From Phoronis australis (Eukaryota > Phoronida > Phoronidae): a DNA stretch of 64,000 bases. Shown piece by piece: positions 37,301-49,600 of this stretch. The DNA lies in contig NMRA01000131.1 of assembly GCA_002633005.1 (NCBI GenBank), positions 361,798-425,797 on the forward strand. Reading direction: 5' to 3'. Each line of letters starts with the position of its first letter. Position 1 is the stretch's first letter. The notes under the pieces are model-generated. The model saw only the letters and a program-made list of their open reading frames with translations. It searched no databases and had not been told where the DNA came from. The position numbers and the translations under genes were made by a program.

Positions 37301-40300
37301 GGCCGGTGAACATTTTATCATTCGGACACGAGTGGGAATTTGGAATTGAAAATTATTTGCATCTTATCTGCTCCCTCACTGCCATATAAACTTGGCAATG
37401 CCTTTAAGCGTGAACTACTAAAACACAGCCGCGACAGAGAAGATTCAGAAGCAGTCGATTTCTGACATAAGTCGCCTAATATCAGCACTGTAAGTCATCA
37501 GTGGACTTGAACAACACAGAAACCTCCTCATGTGTTCTTGAGTAAGCATACGTCAAGGAAACTCTCGATATCACATACAAGCAGGCTGGTTCTGGTGAGC
37601 AACACCACAGAGCGTCTCGCAACTCCGAAAGAAATGTTCACCGGTTGGTTGAGTAATCATCTTTAAGAAGAATAGGAAATATGGATTCTGCCTCAGTACG
37701 TATCAGGGCAGTGCATTTGGACTTTACTTACGGATCACTACTACATTTACTCTCATTTACTTCGATGATGTGGTTTCAAATATGTTAATATCTGTAATAG
37801 TACAAAGATTGGAAGCTTGCCGTTCGTTTCCACTTGTCATAAAAATTGGTGTACTAGTGGTACAACTTTCGCTCAGCATCAGTAAACCACGGTCGACGGT
37901 CGCTTACAATGTCTGCGCAATGTTGTAAGATTTTAGCTAATATTAAATATTTAGTATGCAGCTCAGGACATTTTACGCGTACAGTTGAGTGCTTCGTGCA
38001 GGGACTTTGGAAAAGGGTGAATTTATGTATTACGAGTGTTGTTCATGATTGGCATACCACAATATACAACAAATAAGGGAATGGTCTCATATTCGGAGCA
38101 CTGCACTTAAATTTTCTACTTAACGCATTATTTCGACTAAAACACCATGTTGTCTATTTTGAATTTCGCAGCACCAGCTGTAAGTTCGGTTTCTGTTTAT
38201 TCAACATTTTCAAATTAAATCTGAGTCGACTTTGCGTTAATTTCCACAGTGTTTTTCAATGTGGTCAAGGCTGACTGGCAGAAATACGCAATACGATTCC
38301 CCTTATATCCGCAGAAACGATGGTCTTATATTCGAATATAAACCCATGGCCTTTCACTCGAGATCGTTACGTTTTGAAATGTTTCCTGCAGAAAGGACAC
38401 GGTTCTCGCACGATGGCCACGTTCTTATACACGGGATTTTACGGTATCGCATGGAAAATCTGGTTCGTGATATTGCATATATTGAAAATGAATTCCTATG
38501 ACTCATCCACTTCTTGCCAGCACAAACAACAGGGTTCAGTACATATGAGATATCGTACTATGAATCTGCCTTTCACCACAAATATCAACTATTTTGACAT
38601 AGACCACTTAACGTTACGATATAGGTCTCAAATAAATCGTGGACTGAATGTCTGTAATAAGTTGTGTGGTAAAACTGGAGATGGTTTCATGGTTTCGAAG
38701 GAACTGCGTGGGCTCTTCAAGTTACCTTGTCACAGCGTGACATTTCATGCACCGAGCACCAGATTCAACCAGAAAAACATTATCTTATCTCAACAATTTC
38801 AAGTGTTGAAAATCTAGACGGTTTTAGAAAAAAAAATATCACACAGATGACTCAAATTCGGAAACATGCACCGTTTATGACAATAGATTTGTACAAAACA
38901 CATAGACCAGAGTTCGCAGTCGTCAACGTTAGCCAAGAGGCCACTATATCAAACAAGATGAAAAATTTAAATTACTACACAAACTATGTAGTTCTCAGTT
39001 AAAAAAATGTCAACGCCGATCTGAATTGCACCTCACAACCCTCGACACGTTTACCCTAGTAGATAAATTAATGACAAAAATTTATACCTTTAATTATGCT
39101 CGTTGATTTCTACAGTCACTGTTTGACAACAACGTAACATGATAGTTTCTTCTAATCGTCTTATCGTAAGCCTTACCTGACAAGATGTCAGTGTTTCATA
39201 ACTAGAAATGTCACTGCTTCGCTCAGATGACGGTGCCACTCCCGTAATAACGAACCCAGCTAGAACTGTTAAAACGCACGGGCGGACTGTTGGGAATATT
39301 TCGTTAAACCAATTCGCGCGTGCGTGAGATCCGGGTAAAATCTCCAAGCACGTGCACAGACAGCCTCTGAGAAAGCACGCCGGTGACAAGAAAGTGTTGA
39401 CAGAGGAACTCCGTAGACATCAGCGAGCTGTTCATGAAGAGCGACAATCCAAAAGCCTTTTATTGTTTTTCTACATTCGACACTCACGATCAAATACGGT
39501 TAATCTGTCTAGTTTCCATGGAAACTGAAATAGCTCGAGTCATTTAATTGGATAGTGGCTGGCGTTATCGGATGTAAAAGCACTGGACAGAAGTTTGTTT
39601 GTCGCAAATTATTAATGCGTACGCCCGGAACTTGTTTGCATAATGATACAAGACGTCGTGACAAGAAGTCACCCTGCCAGTTCTAATTATTCACAGAGGA
39701 CAGTAACGAACAAAACATGTAACAGAACGTCGGCGGTGGATAATGGATTGCTAATTGTCTACTGTAGAAAACCCCTGCTTTTGGATATAATTCAAACACA
39801 TGCGTTTTCGCCAAAATTGAAATATCTGAGTCGCCATGTGCTTTATAAGGTCCGTTTAAGTTACTTGAACACCGAAACGTGATTGAAATTTTACTTTTGT
39901 TTGTGTAGTCTGAAAAACCAATTATCGCATTTAAAAACTATTCGCTTTTTTACAATCATATGATTCTAGATCGCTTATAAGATTTGAAAAACACAAGGCC
40001 GATGATGAACTCACAAAATTATCATTTCAGCTTTTGTTAAGCAATTCGAACTGCTCGAACAGGTCAGATAATAGCATAAAAACAAAACGCTTTTCTCTAT
40101 GTTCATCAAATATGACAATGCCGTATCATATTGAATGTTCAAACTACATTATGTATGAGTATGTATATTTACATTCAATTTACACATTTGGTTTATAACA
40201 ATGACTGATTACACTTTGAAATTAAAAATGTCGACAATAAACGGTAAAAAATGTGTAACATAAAGGTAACTGACGCTTCCTTAAAATACATCCTTCAATA

Positions 40301-40899
40301 ACAGTCCTACAACATAATTTTACCCGCTCTAAAACGGTCCAGTTTTCCATTCGTTTCCCACGCTACCACAGGGCTACAGCATAAAACCACATTTCGTGAT
40401 TCTGACCGTAAAAAATAACTGGTTTTAACAGATTGGTGATTCAAAATATAATACATCAACAGCCTTTTTAAAAAAGCTGAGCAAATTTTAATTTGCCAAA
40501 CAAAAATTAACGAGAGCCGGGATTCATAGACACACCGTAGAGAAAAAACGCCAAGACTGAAATTCAAACTCCCGCACGTGGACACCATTTTAGCTTTAGA
40601 CAACTGTTTTAGTCTCCAAGGTTAATTTCTAGCTACAAGGACCTAGTTGTTCTATTCAAAAAAGTTCTTGGCTGGAAAACGGCGCTACCACAACTACACG
40701 CTGCTAGGACTGAGACGCTTGTGAGGTTGTGCCATAGTTATCCAAAAGGACCAAGTGGGAAGTTTCAAGCAACAAGGCCATGTTCTCTTTGGACAGGCAA
40801 CTACTGGGGAAAACATTTAGCACTCTATGACGACTAAATGATGACAAAAAACAAATGTTCACAAAATAAAGACATCACGGGAAGACACATTAACTGTCA

Positions 40900-42474
40900 A
40901 CAAAAATGACGAAAATATGAAGACAAAAGGTCTAGAATGAACACATAACAAACTTATATAAAAATTGCATTTAACACATCTAAGTGTCATAAATATTAAT
41001 AAATGTACACACTTATATACAAGGAAGACATGTAAACAAATCGGTATTGTCACCTTGCATAATTTAACAATCTCATAATAATAGGAGTATTATACTGTTA
41101 ACAAATGTTGTACATAATAATTATACAATACCCCAGCTAGTGATATGATTAATGCAACCAATCCAAACAAACAAAATAACAAACACATCATTTAGATATT
41201 TTAAATCTGCCAATTCTGTACACAATTTCAAAATGTACATTGACTGAACAATTAAAATACATATTGCTCATACTTTTAAAAGTGACTAAAACTACCTACC
41301 CCGATCATTTATTCTGAATTGGTTAAACTAATAAACAATGACATTTAGCATTTCTTGACTTTGGGCAATCTTCTAAATGAGACATACTGAAACTTGCCAG
41401 AAAATGATAAAATGTGTCTTTTATTTACACCAGAAAGTGACACTTCCTTTATGGTAGCATACCCAGTTTCAAAACCTTTAGCTTTCATATTTTAATGACC
41501 TCGTTTGTTCAAGAAACACAAAAATGTCTCCTAATTTTCAAGTAAGTGGCCCATATTTTTGTGTATATGGCTGAGGTTTTCATCTTTTCACCTTAGGTCC
41601 TGAATAGTTAATACAAACAAATGATCTGCTACCCAACACTTAAACAGTCACAGTGAGTAGATCATGGTTATAATATTGATAATAGTGATAACAATAACAA
41701 TGTTTCATTAGTTCATATAATAATCACAGTGAACATCAAGTCGATGTGGGATCATATGAAATAGGTCACAATGATACCCTGATCTCATCGCCTCACACAA
41801 CAACTTTCATAACCAAATAACAATGCCAAGCTTTCAACTTAAAGACACCTACAGGAAAACAGAAAAAACACCATAATTACCAGATGAATCAAATTTCTAA
41901 TTAATATGCCAACAGCGTCTTCTTTGAGCCAGGCCACAACAATGAACAAGCACTTTTTTTATCTAACATAAATCCCATGGGTTTTTAATTCAGTACAGAT
42001 CATTTTTTCCTCAAATTCAGCATAAGCCTTTACCTGAAAAGTGTTTCTTTATTGCAAAGTTCAAGAGAATTTTAAAAGGGATCTTAGTTTGTTCAACCCA
42101 GGTAGTTCAGATTTACTGTGGACACAAGTTCAAATGACACTCTGGATGGGTGTAACTTATGAGAACTCTACCAGCTTCAAAACAAAATCCAAATCCACCA
42201 AAATAATCATCAAGACCCATGCAAATGCACAATTCACAACACTAACTACACCAATGTTATGACTACATTTTTTGATAAGAACAATTTCAAAGACAAAACC
42301 TGATGACTACCAATCAGTAACAAATGAACCCGACTGACTATATTCTACAGTGCCCTCTTATGGGCGACATAAACATCGCCCAAATAAATCCATCATCTTG
42401 CCACTACCCTTAATTGACATTGCTACTGTAAGTTTGTTGCTGTTATTTGGTGATCGAAACCTGTATCTTTAACG
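40900..42474 (-). other. Probable 3' UTR and transcript end of gene A
   Basis: No coding potential on either strand. On the minus strand, AATAAA signals lie at 42048-42053, 41420-41425 and 41308-41313, and I cannot choose among them. The sequence is AT-rich and almost free of CpG from about 40.9 kb rightward, like the gene A introns. Left of that point CpG is frequent. I infer that the transcription unit ends somewhere between 40.9 and 42 kb; RNA reads would place it. Confidence 0.4.
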
Positions 42475-43601
42475 CTATGCAACCACGTCACTTTCTGGGT
42501 GAAGTTCAATTGTTTTTGCATTGTCACCAGGTGGCGTGCTACTCTTTTCAGAAGCACCCTCTGAGTAACTCGGAGGTTTCTCATCTGACACCGACGGCGA
42601 GTGTACTTGTATGTCAACTTGGGCATCATCGACCACAACTTGTGGTTGGCGTGTCTCCCGTCTCTGCCGATTAGGATTAGCCAAATAAAGGCGCCAGTTC
42701 TTCTGAATAATGCGTGCACACCACGTTTCTCGTTGCATCTGCTTAAGCGAGGTCACGGGGTCGTATAGTTCTCCACGCTCCTCTCTTGCCATGTCACCCA
42801 TTTCATTTGATTCAATATCGACTGTTCCTAAGACATTCTTCGACAATGCATCTAGAATGTCCTTGCAGTGCACTCGTCCCTCAGTGCACACGGGCATGTC
42901 AATCCGAACCAGTGCAAGCCAGTTTGGTGCTATAATTTTTAATGGATCATCCAAGCTATTGACAAGAGCACTCAGCTTGGACACATGAATGTAACCAGTT
43001 GCCTTTGGGTCGTACTTCTCCCATTTCTCATAGTAAAGGTCGAAGTCTTCCTGTGTCAACCCCTGCTGTACATCCTCTGTGGCTTGACTGAAGTTTTCAA
43101 GGATGACAGCGATATACATGTTAATGACTACCATGAAGGTAAAGAGTAAATATAAGACCAGGTAGCCCACTGCCACCGCAGGGTTGCCGCAGTTCCCTTC
43201 CTCATTGCTGCAGCTGTCCTCAGGGTGAATAGGGTCCTCCTCCTGCGTAAGTGCTGTCAACACTTCGGCCCAGCCTGCCGACGTCGAGATCTGAAACAGT
43301 GCTATCATACTGCGGAAGAATGTGGTGAAGTTGATGACCTCGTCAACCCCGGATTTGAACCTGACATTCTTGAAGAAGGACATGCCGAAAGTGGCGAAGA
43401 TAAACATGACGAGGACGAGAAGAAGGGCGATGTTGAAGAGGGCAGGGATGGAGACCATGAGTGAGAAGAGTAACGTACGGATACCCTTGGCAGACTTGAC
43501 CAGACGCAGGATACGTGTGACACGAATAACACGAAGTACACGAAGCATGGTTGGTGAGACTGGAAGGGCATCGGCAATGTCAGTGTCTGCCAGGCCCATG
43601 A
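42475..43601 (-). CDS. Nav1: Gene A last exon: domain IV S4-S6 and cytoplasmic C-terminus
   Basis: The acceptor CATTTTCAG precedes TC ATG; the first codon completes to Val and the frame runs 374 codons to TAG. Domains in order: short S3-S4 loop; S4 [19 protein letters not shown] with five arginines then two lysines; S4-S5 [13 protein letters not shown]5; pore [13 protein letters not shown] with the DEKA alanine; an acidic, cysteine-containing pore-S6 loop; S6 [20 protein letters not shown]; an EF-hand-like region around [12 protein letters not shown]; and an IQ calmodulin-binding motif ([13 protein letters not shown]). The tail is hydrophilic, rich in S, P and E, and ends ESDVVA without an obvious PDZ ligand. 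Odd: the outer-ring aspartate after SAGW (D1717 in rat Nav1.2) is alanine. Confidence 0.96.
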
Positions 43602-46600
43602 CTGAAAATGGAGCAGACAAAGGTAGTATGGGGGAGTGGACAGTGGTCAGTTACGTCTAGGGGAGTGGACAGTGGTCTGTAAAGTATAGTGGAGTCAGCA
43701 AGCACATCTCATTTTCTTACCAACTGGTGATTAAATTGAATACACCACAACAGAGTTCATCCAGTACACTCCAGTGCACTAAGAATGTCTGCTATTCTGC
43801 AAGCAAGGCTATGTGAGCTCTGTGTGAAATCTTGTATAATGTAGCCCCAAAAGACTATGTTGGCCAAGTTTGAAAAAGGTAATGCATTTTCAGCAATGTT
43901 AATCTAGCCACTAAGGATTCTTCAAGCTCAATGCATTTATTGCAATACCTATGAGTTATTCTAGTGTAACAATTTTTGGGAAAATGAGCAAAGTGAAACC
44001 TTTTGGTTTCATCATGAAACTTGTAGAAATGGTCCACAAATTTTGATTCAATACTCTGGCAATAATCTGGCGCTTAATTTGTTTACTCATTTAAATTCAA
44101 AGCAACAAAACATATAGCATTTACACTTATATCAACCCAACACCATTTACATCACAGTAAACCGTTTGTTTACATGTATGCAACACGCTAATGGATCGCA
44201 AATAATGTCCCATTCACAAAAGTGCGACCTATCAACTCCATCGCAACTCCCCTTACCTGTCTCATTAACTTCTCTCTGGGACTAAGCATCAGAAGGAATA
44301 AGAGATTTTCCCAGTGAATATGTGTGATAAAGGTTTGACTGTAGCATTCAAGACGATCTAACCTTTCCCATTGCAGAAGACTTGCACAAATCCACAGTTT
44401 AATCCACCTATTTTGAGAGGAATTGCGATGGCTGTTTAAGTCCAAGAGTTGCACTTTCCCACTGATCAAAGCTCCCAAAACAGGGGAGCTGCGATGTTGA
44501 TGGGAAATTGATATAATGGATCCCACATTTTGAAAACCAGTTTTCTCCACTGAATAATGGCCATCAAACTGGTTCTCAAAATCCCAGAACCTGAAACTTG
44601 CCGAAACTGACATGGCAGACTTGTATGCCATTGTTTCGAAACGGCATTTGATAAAGAGATGTGGTTTCAAAAACAAAATCATCAACACAGGAGACACAGC
44701 ATTAGATGCAAAGCAAAATATCAAACAAAATTCATGAGGGTTGACATGGTTTAGGAAATATAGTGTCATATGTGGGTTGTCCAACTGGACACCAGATCAA
44801 CACGACAATGTGCACCTACCTCAGTCTGTGTATTAAGTGAACCCAAAGAATCAGAATCACGTGACTTCGGCACTCACCTAGGAGAGAGATGACCACGACG
44901 ACAAAGTCGAAGACATTCCACGCAACCTTGAAGTAGTGCCAACGTAGGGCAAACAGCTTGAGAACACATTCGGTGGTGAAGATAGAGATGAAGATCAGGT
45001 TGATGACTGTTAGGTATTCACTAAACTCCTCCGTTTGTTGCGCGTGCTCCATACACATGGTGACCATGTTCAGCATAATACACGTCATGATGGCAATGTC
45101 AAATTTCTGCGATGCTGTGACATCGAACACAACCCGTTGTATGTAGAACTGGAGAGGAGTAGTAAAGGCCACAACATTAGTGCTGCGGGAGTCTTAATCT
45201 AAAAATCACCTACTGTACAATTATTTTCAGCCAATTTTAACGCAGTATGGTGAAATTTTGTTTTGCCAAAATTGTCCACTAAAACAAAGATGCTGATAAT
45301 GAATGCTCCACTTATTTTGCACAAAAAATAAAATATTGCCAAAATGTTCAGTTTTCCATTTTTCAAAGGCTGGTTGTTTTGTGCAAATACTATGATTTTC
45401 AGCAATCCATGCTTGTAACAGAATAAAATGTTCTTAACCTTTACATCTGCACAAACTTGATTGAAACTACAACTGTACTTTTATATATATACACTAACTC
45501 ATACTCTCTGTACATTTTGTGATGCTGCGGTATGCAGTTGTAAAGCAAATCGCCAAAATGAATACACATTACAAACAAAAAACTTAAAAAAAGAGCAGCT
45601 AGAACAGGAATTGTGAAGAGAGCATGATTGAGCGAAAACCAAGCTGTCCACAAGAAAGTAGTCATGTTGTCAATCAAGTTCACATAAATGAAGGGAGAAA
45701 TTAAATAACATAGAGTTTCATTCATTGGCCATATTGTGTGCTAAGTAAGTGAGGACTTCTCGTAACACAATTTTAGCCTCAGCCTGATTAGCACTACGTA
45801 GGTGTCATAAAACAGTATTTGGGAAAATAACCATGATTTGCAGAAAGGTGATCAGCCTTAGAAAATATTGAAAAGTGACAATTTCAGCAATTATTTTTCA
45901 GTGAAATAAGTAGAAAATTACCATACCCCAATGTTTTCCTAGTACTTAATAGCTGTAATGCATTTAAAAATAATGTCACAGATTCTTTTTATGCATACGA
46001 GGACATTTGAATTAGATACCAGTGGACTGAACTTTTTATTTTCATTCATTTTTATTCACTTTCAGAGTCCTTTATTCTTCGACACTCTTCTCAGCTTGAG
46101 AAAAATTGACTGATAGTCTTGAGCCAGCCAAGGGTGAGTCGGGTGCGATTCATAAGCTAGTCAGGTGCGAGTGACTGGCCACATATGTAGCAGTCACTGT
46201 GCCAGTTAGGTACCAGTCAACGACCACACGGGGGCCAGTCAGGTGCCACTAATGGGTCATTCAGGTGCCAGTCAGGGGCCACTCCGGTGCTGGTTAGGTA
46301 CCAGTCAGATGCCAGCCAGGGGCCACTCTGGTGCCAGTCATAGGCCAGTTTGGTGCCAGACAGGGGCCAGTCAGAAGCCACTCAGGAGCCAGCGTGAGCC
46401 AGAAAGGTGCCAGTCTGGGGCCAGTCAAGGATTAGTCAGGGGCCAGTCAGATGCCAGTCAAAAAAAGAACCAGTCAGGGGCCAGTCAGGGTCCATTCAAA
46501 AAACAAACCAGTCAGAGGCCAGTCAGTGACCAGTCCGGTGACAGTCAGGTGCCAGTTAGGGGCCAGTCAGGGGCCAGACAGGGGTCAGACAGGGGCCAGT

Positions 46601-49600
46601 CAGTTTCCAGTGTTCTTCCACATTTGCTTTTCTCAATGACTGGATGCAACTTTGTTCTTATTTTTTTGGGTTATTTTCATATCCACACAATGAAGACCAG
46701 ACACTTTTCATCAAAATAATGTTTTTAAAATGTTCTATTTTGACATGAGGAGCTGATTTCATGAAAAACCTCAAAGGATGCGCATAAGAAAATCGAAATC
46801 ATAATTTAAACTTTTGAGATTTCATATTGAAAATTCATACCAAACAAAAGTTGGTCAAGTTATTGATACCATTGGTAAGCTAGGAATGCAGGGCTCTCCT
46901 TTTCTACCTCAAATGATCATGGGACCCCATTAGCAGATTGGTACTAAAAATGAAAAAAGAGCAACGCGGAGCGTTGAAATGCGCCCACGAATGCACTGCA
47001 AACGATGTGCCTCTAGGAGTGTTTATTTGGAACATAAAAATGGCCATTAAATGGCACAAAATACGTCGAATCCATCCAAAAACTGTTGTGTCATCAAAAC
47101 TAGTTACCAAATTTCATAAAAATTCGTCAGGGAACTTCTGAGAAACCGAAGAAACGAAAAAATGATGTTACCACTAGGAGGTTATAAGCGCCAAAAAACA
47201 TAACTGCTACTAAGAGGCACCACAGTAGATGACGTCATCGGAAAATCATTGTCAGACGTCCTCCTCACATTAGGAACATACATGCCAATTTCCAAATCCA
47301 TCCTTAGAGTAAATTGGGAGACAGAAAGGCAGACGCCAACTAACAGAAATCGAAAACAGTAAAAATGGCCACTGGGTGGCACAAAATGCCTCGAATTCAA
47401 CCGAGAACCAGACAATAGCGTCTCCTCACTAATAGATGCCTATCTGACAAATTTTATGAAAATCCGTTGGCGACGTTTGAAGATACAGTCTCAGGTAAAC
47501 GTAAAAATCCAAAATTGCCACTACAAGGCACCATGGTAGTCCGATCCGTTCGAAAGTCGTCGTCCTGTGTTGCCAACTTCATATAAATACACCAGCAAAA
47601 TTAAGTAAAGATCCTGTAGAGCATTTAGGAGATACAGCCATAAATGTTCTGAAGTGAAGGCCTCCGAGGAGTGTGAACCATTAGCTTATGCTGATGTTGA
47701 AAACACAACTACACCACATCTCGTGGAGTTGGCTCTAAAGTCTTTCAAACCACGGAAGTCGCCAGGACTAGACATGATATATCCTATAATGCTGCAAGAG
47801 GCTGGAATACCATTATTCCAAATACTCACAGAGACCTACAAAGCCAGTCTTAGATTAGGTTATATCCCCAAGACTCAGACTGAGGCTAGGGTAGTCTTCA
47901 TTCCTAAACCAGGGAAGAACTCGTACCTTTTGGCTGAATCATTTAGGCCTATAACCTTAAAATCCTTCTTTCTCAAAGGCCTGGAAAGGCTCATTCTGTG
48001 GCATCTTGATAAACAAGGCATACAGAACAAACTTCAGAACAACCACTATGCTTATAGGCCAGGTTTCTCCAGAGACTGCTCTACATCATCTGGTTGCTAG
48101 CTCTGGAAAGGGCCGTTTTAATAAAAAATTTGCCCTCTGTGCCTTCATTGATCTTGTTGGTGCTTTCAGTAATATTAAGCATGACACGGTCCAAGTTGCA
48201 CTAAACCAAAGTGAATAGGTGTCTTAAAAAGTGGATTATTAAAATGCTCAATCTGTGACTGCTTGTCCAGAGGATGTGAGTGTGGCGGTTCGTATCACCA
48301 GGGGAACACCTCAGGGTGTCTTACCCACCCTCTTTAACGTGGTTATGGATGGTCTGCTTCAACAATTATCTACTGACATGGGTCCAAGATTGCATGTTCA
48401 AGCCTATGCAGATGATATTGTTCTCAATGTGTCTAGCATTGATCTTGACACATGTCGCTATCTTGCTCAAAGAGCACTGAATACAACAGCCACATGGGCT
48501 CAGTCAGTTGCCTTAGAAATTAGTGGCAGCAAAACAAACTTAAGGTGATTATGTTCACCTGGAAGCTTAAATGGTCAGTGCGACCTTTAATGCTGAATGG
48601 TAAACATCTTGACCTTGTAGACAAGGTGACTTATCTAAGTGTCATTTTACACCATCATTTTTCCTGGACCCCACATATTACAGAAAACATCTCAAAAGCC
48701 AAAAATGCACGGGTGAGATGCAGTCATGTGGTAGGTAAAACTTGGGGAATGTCTCCCAGGAATATGTTCTGGATTTATACTGCTGTTATCCGACCTATGA
48801 TGTCCTATGATGCGTCACTATGGGTAACAGCATTAAAACAATTACAATTATCAACAAACTTAATCAGCTGCAACATCTAGCTTGTTTGTGCATAACCTCA
48901 GAAATGCCTTCTGCAGTCCCAGAAATGCTAATCGGTCTACCACCACTGTACATTTACCTTGAGGGTGAAGCTGCATGTGCTGCACTTCGTCTCAAATATA
49001 ATGGTCAGTGGGTGAAAACTAACATCCCTGAACTCGTTACACACAGAAGCGAAAGGAATGTTTGCAATAAGCTAATGGCCAAGACTGGGCAACTATGGAA
49101 CATGCCTAGTGATGTCCAGATCACAGCTTTCAATTATTCAAACAATTTCTTCACGGAAAGTAGTGATGGATGGCCTACCGCAGAACACAAAAATGAGGTG
49201 GTTTGTTATACAGATGGCTCTAAACTGGAAAATGGCCATACAGGTGCTGGAGCTTATCTTCCAAGCCTTCCTGTTGCAGATCCAGAAAGCTGGGTATCGC
49301 TAGGCAATCTTGCCACGGTGTTCCAGGCCATTGCAATTAATAGAGCTGCTCAACTGGCACGACAACACTGAGCCGGGAAATCAGCCAATTACCATCTTTT
49401 CAGATAGCCATGCAGCAATAAAAGCCATAAAGAAACCCAGGGTCAATTCTCGTTGTAATACTTGTATTAATGAGCTTAACAAACTTGCAATTGAAAGAAC
49501 CATCAATATACACTGGGTCAGGGCCCATGTGGGAATTGATGGTAATGAGAATGCAGGCAGACTCGCAAAGATAGGAGCAAGCATTCTACATTGTGTGCCT

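Larger units (their letters stand above)
19623..40899. other. Intergenic region between gene A and gene B
   Basis: About 21 kb with frequent CpG. I find no gene I can support on either strand. The longest open frames (38320-38817 plus, 33371-33847 minus, 28171-28617 minus) lack recognisable domains and two lie in repeats. It holds a palindromic tRNA-derived element (23324-23655), an element with 11-bp inverted ends (28388-29372), GAC-rich simple sequence (about 32600-32800), a MITE-like unit (33497-33844), diverged tandem repeats (about 36050-36500) and a tRNA-like SINE head (about 37205-37300). The gene B promoter and leader exon should be in its left part but I cannot place them. Confidence 0.5.

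Noticed and set aside
38320-38817. 165-codon plus-strand open frame in the intergenic region
   Set aside because: Composition is unremarkable and no motif is recognisable. There are no splice partners or conserved neighbours. Kept out of the gene list.
44188-44784. 198-codon minus-strand open frame
   Set aside because: It lies wholly in the intron between two well-defined gene A exons, has no recognisable domain, and sits in sequence with loose inverted pairs. Most likely chance or an old element.
46243-46719. Glycine/glutamine/serine-rich 158-codon frame
   Set aside because: Produced by the 11-bp CCAGTCAGGGG minisatellite, which reads open in several frames.
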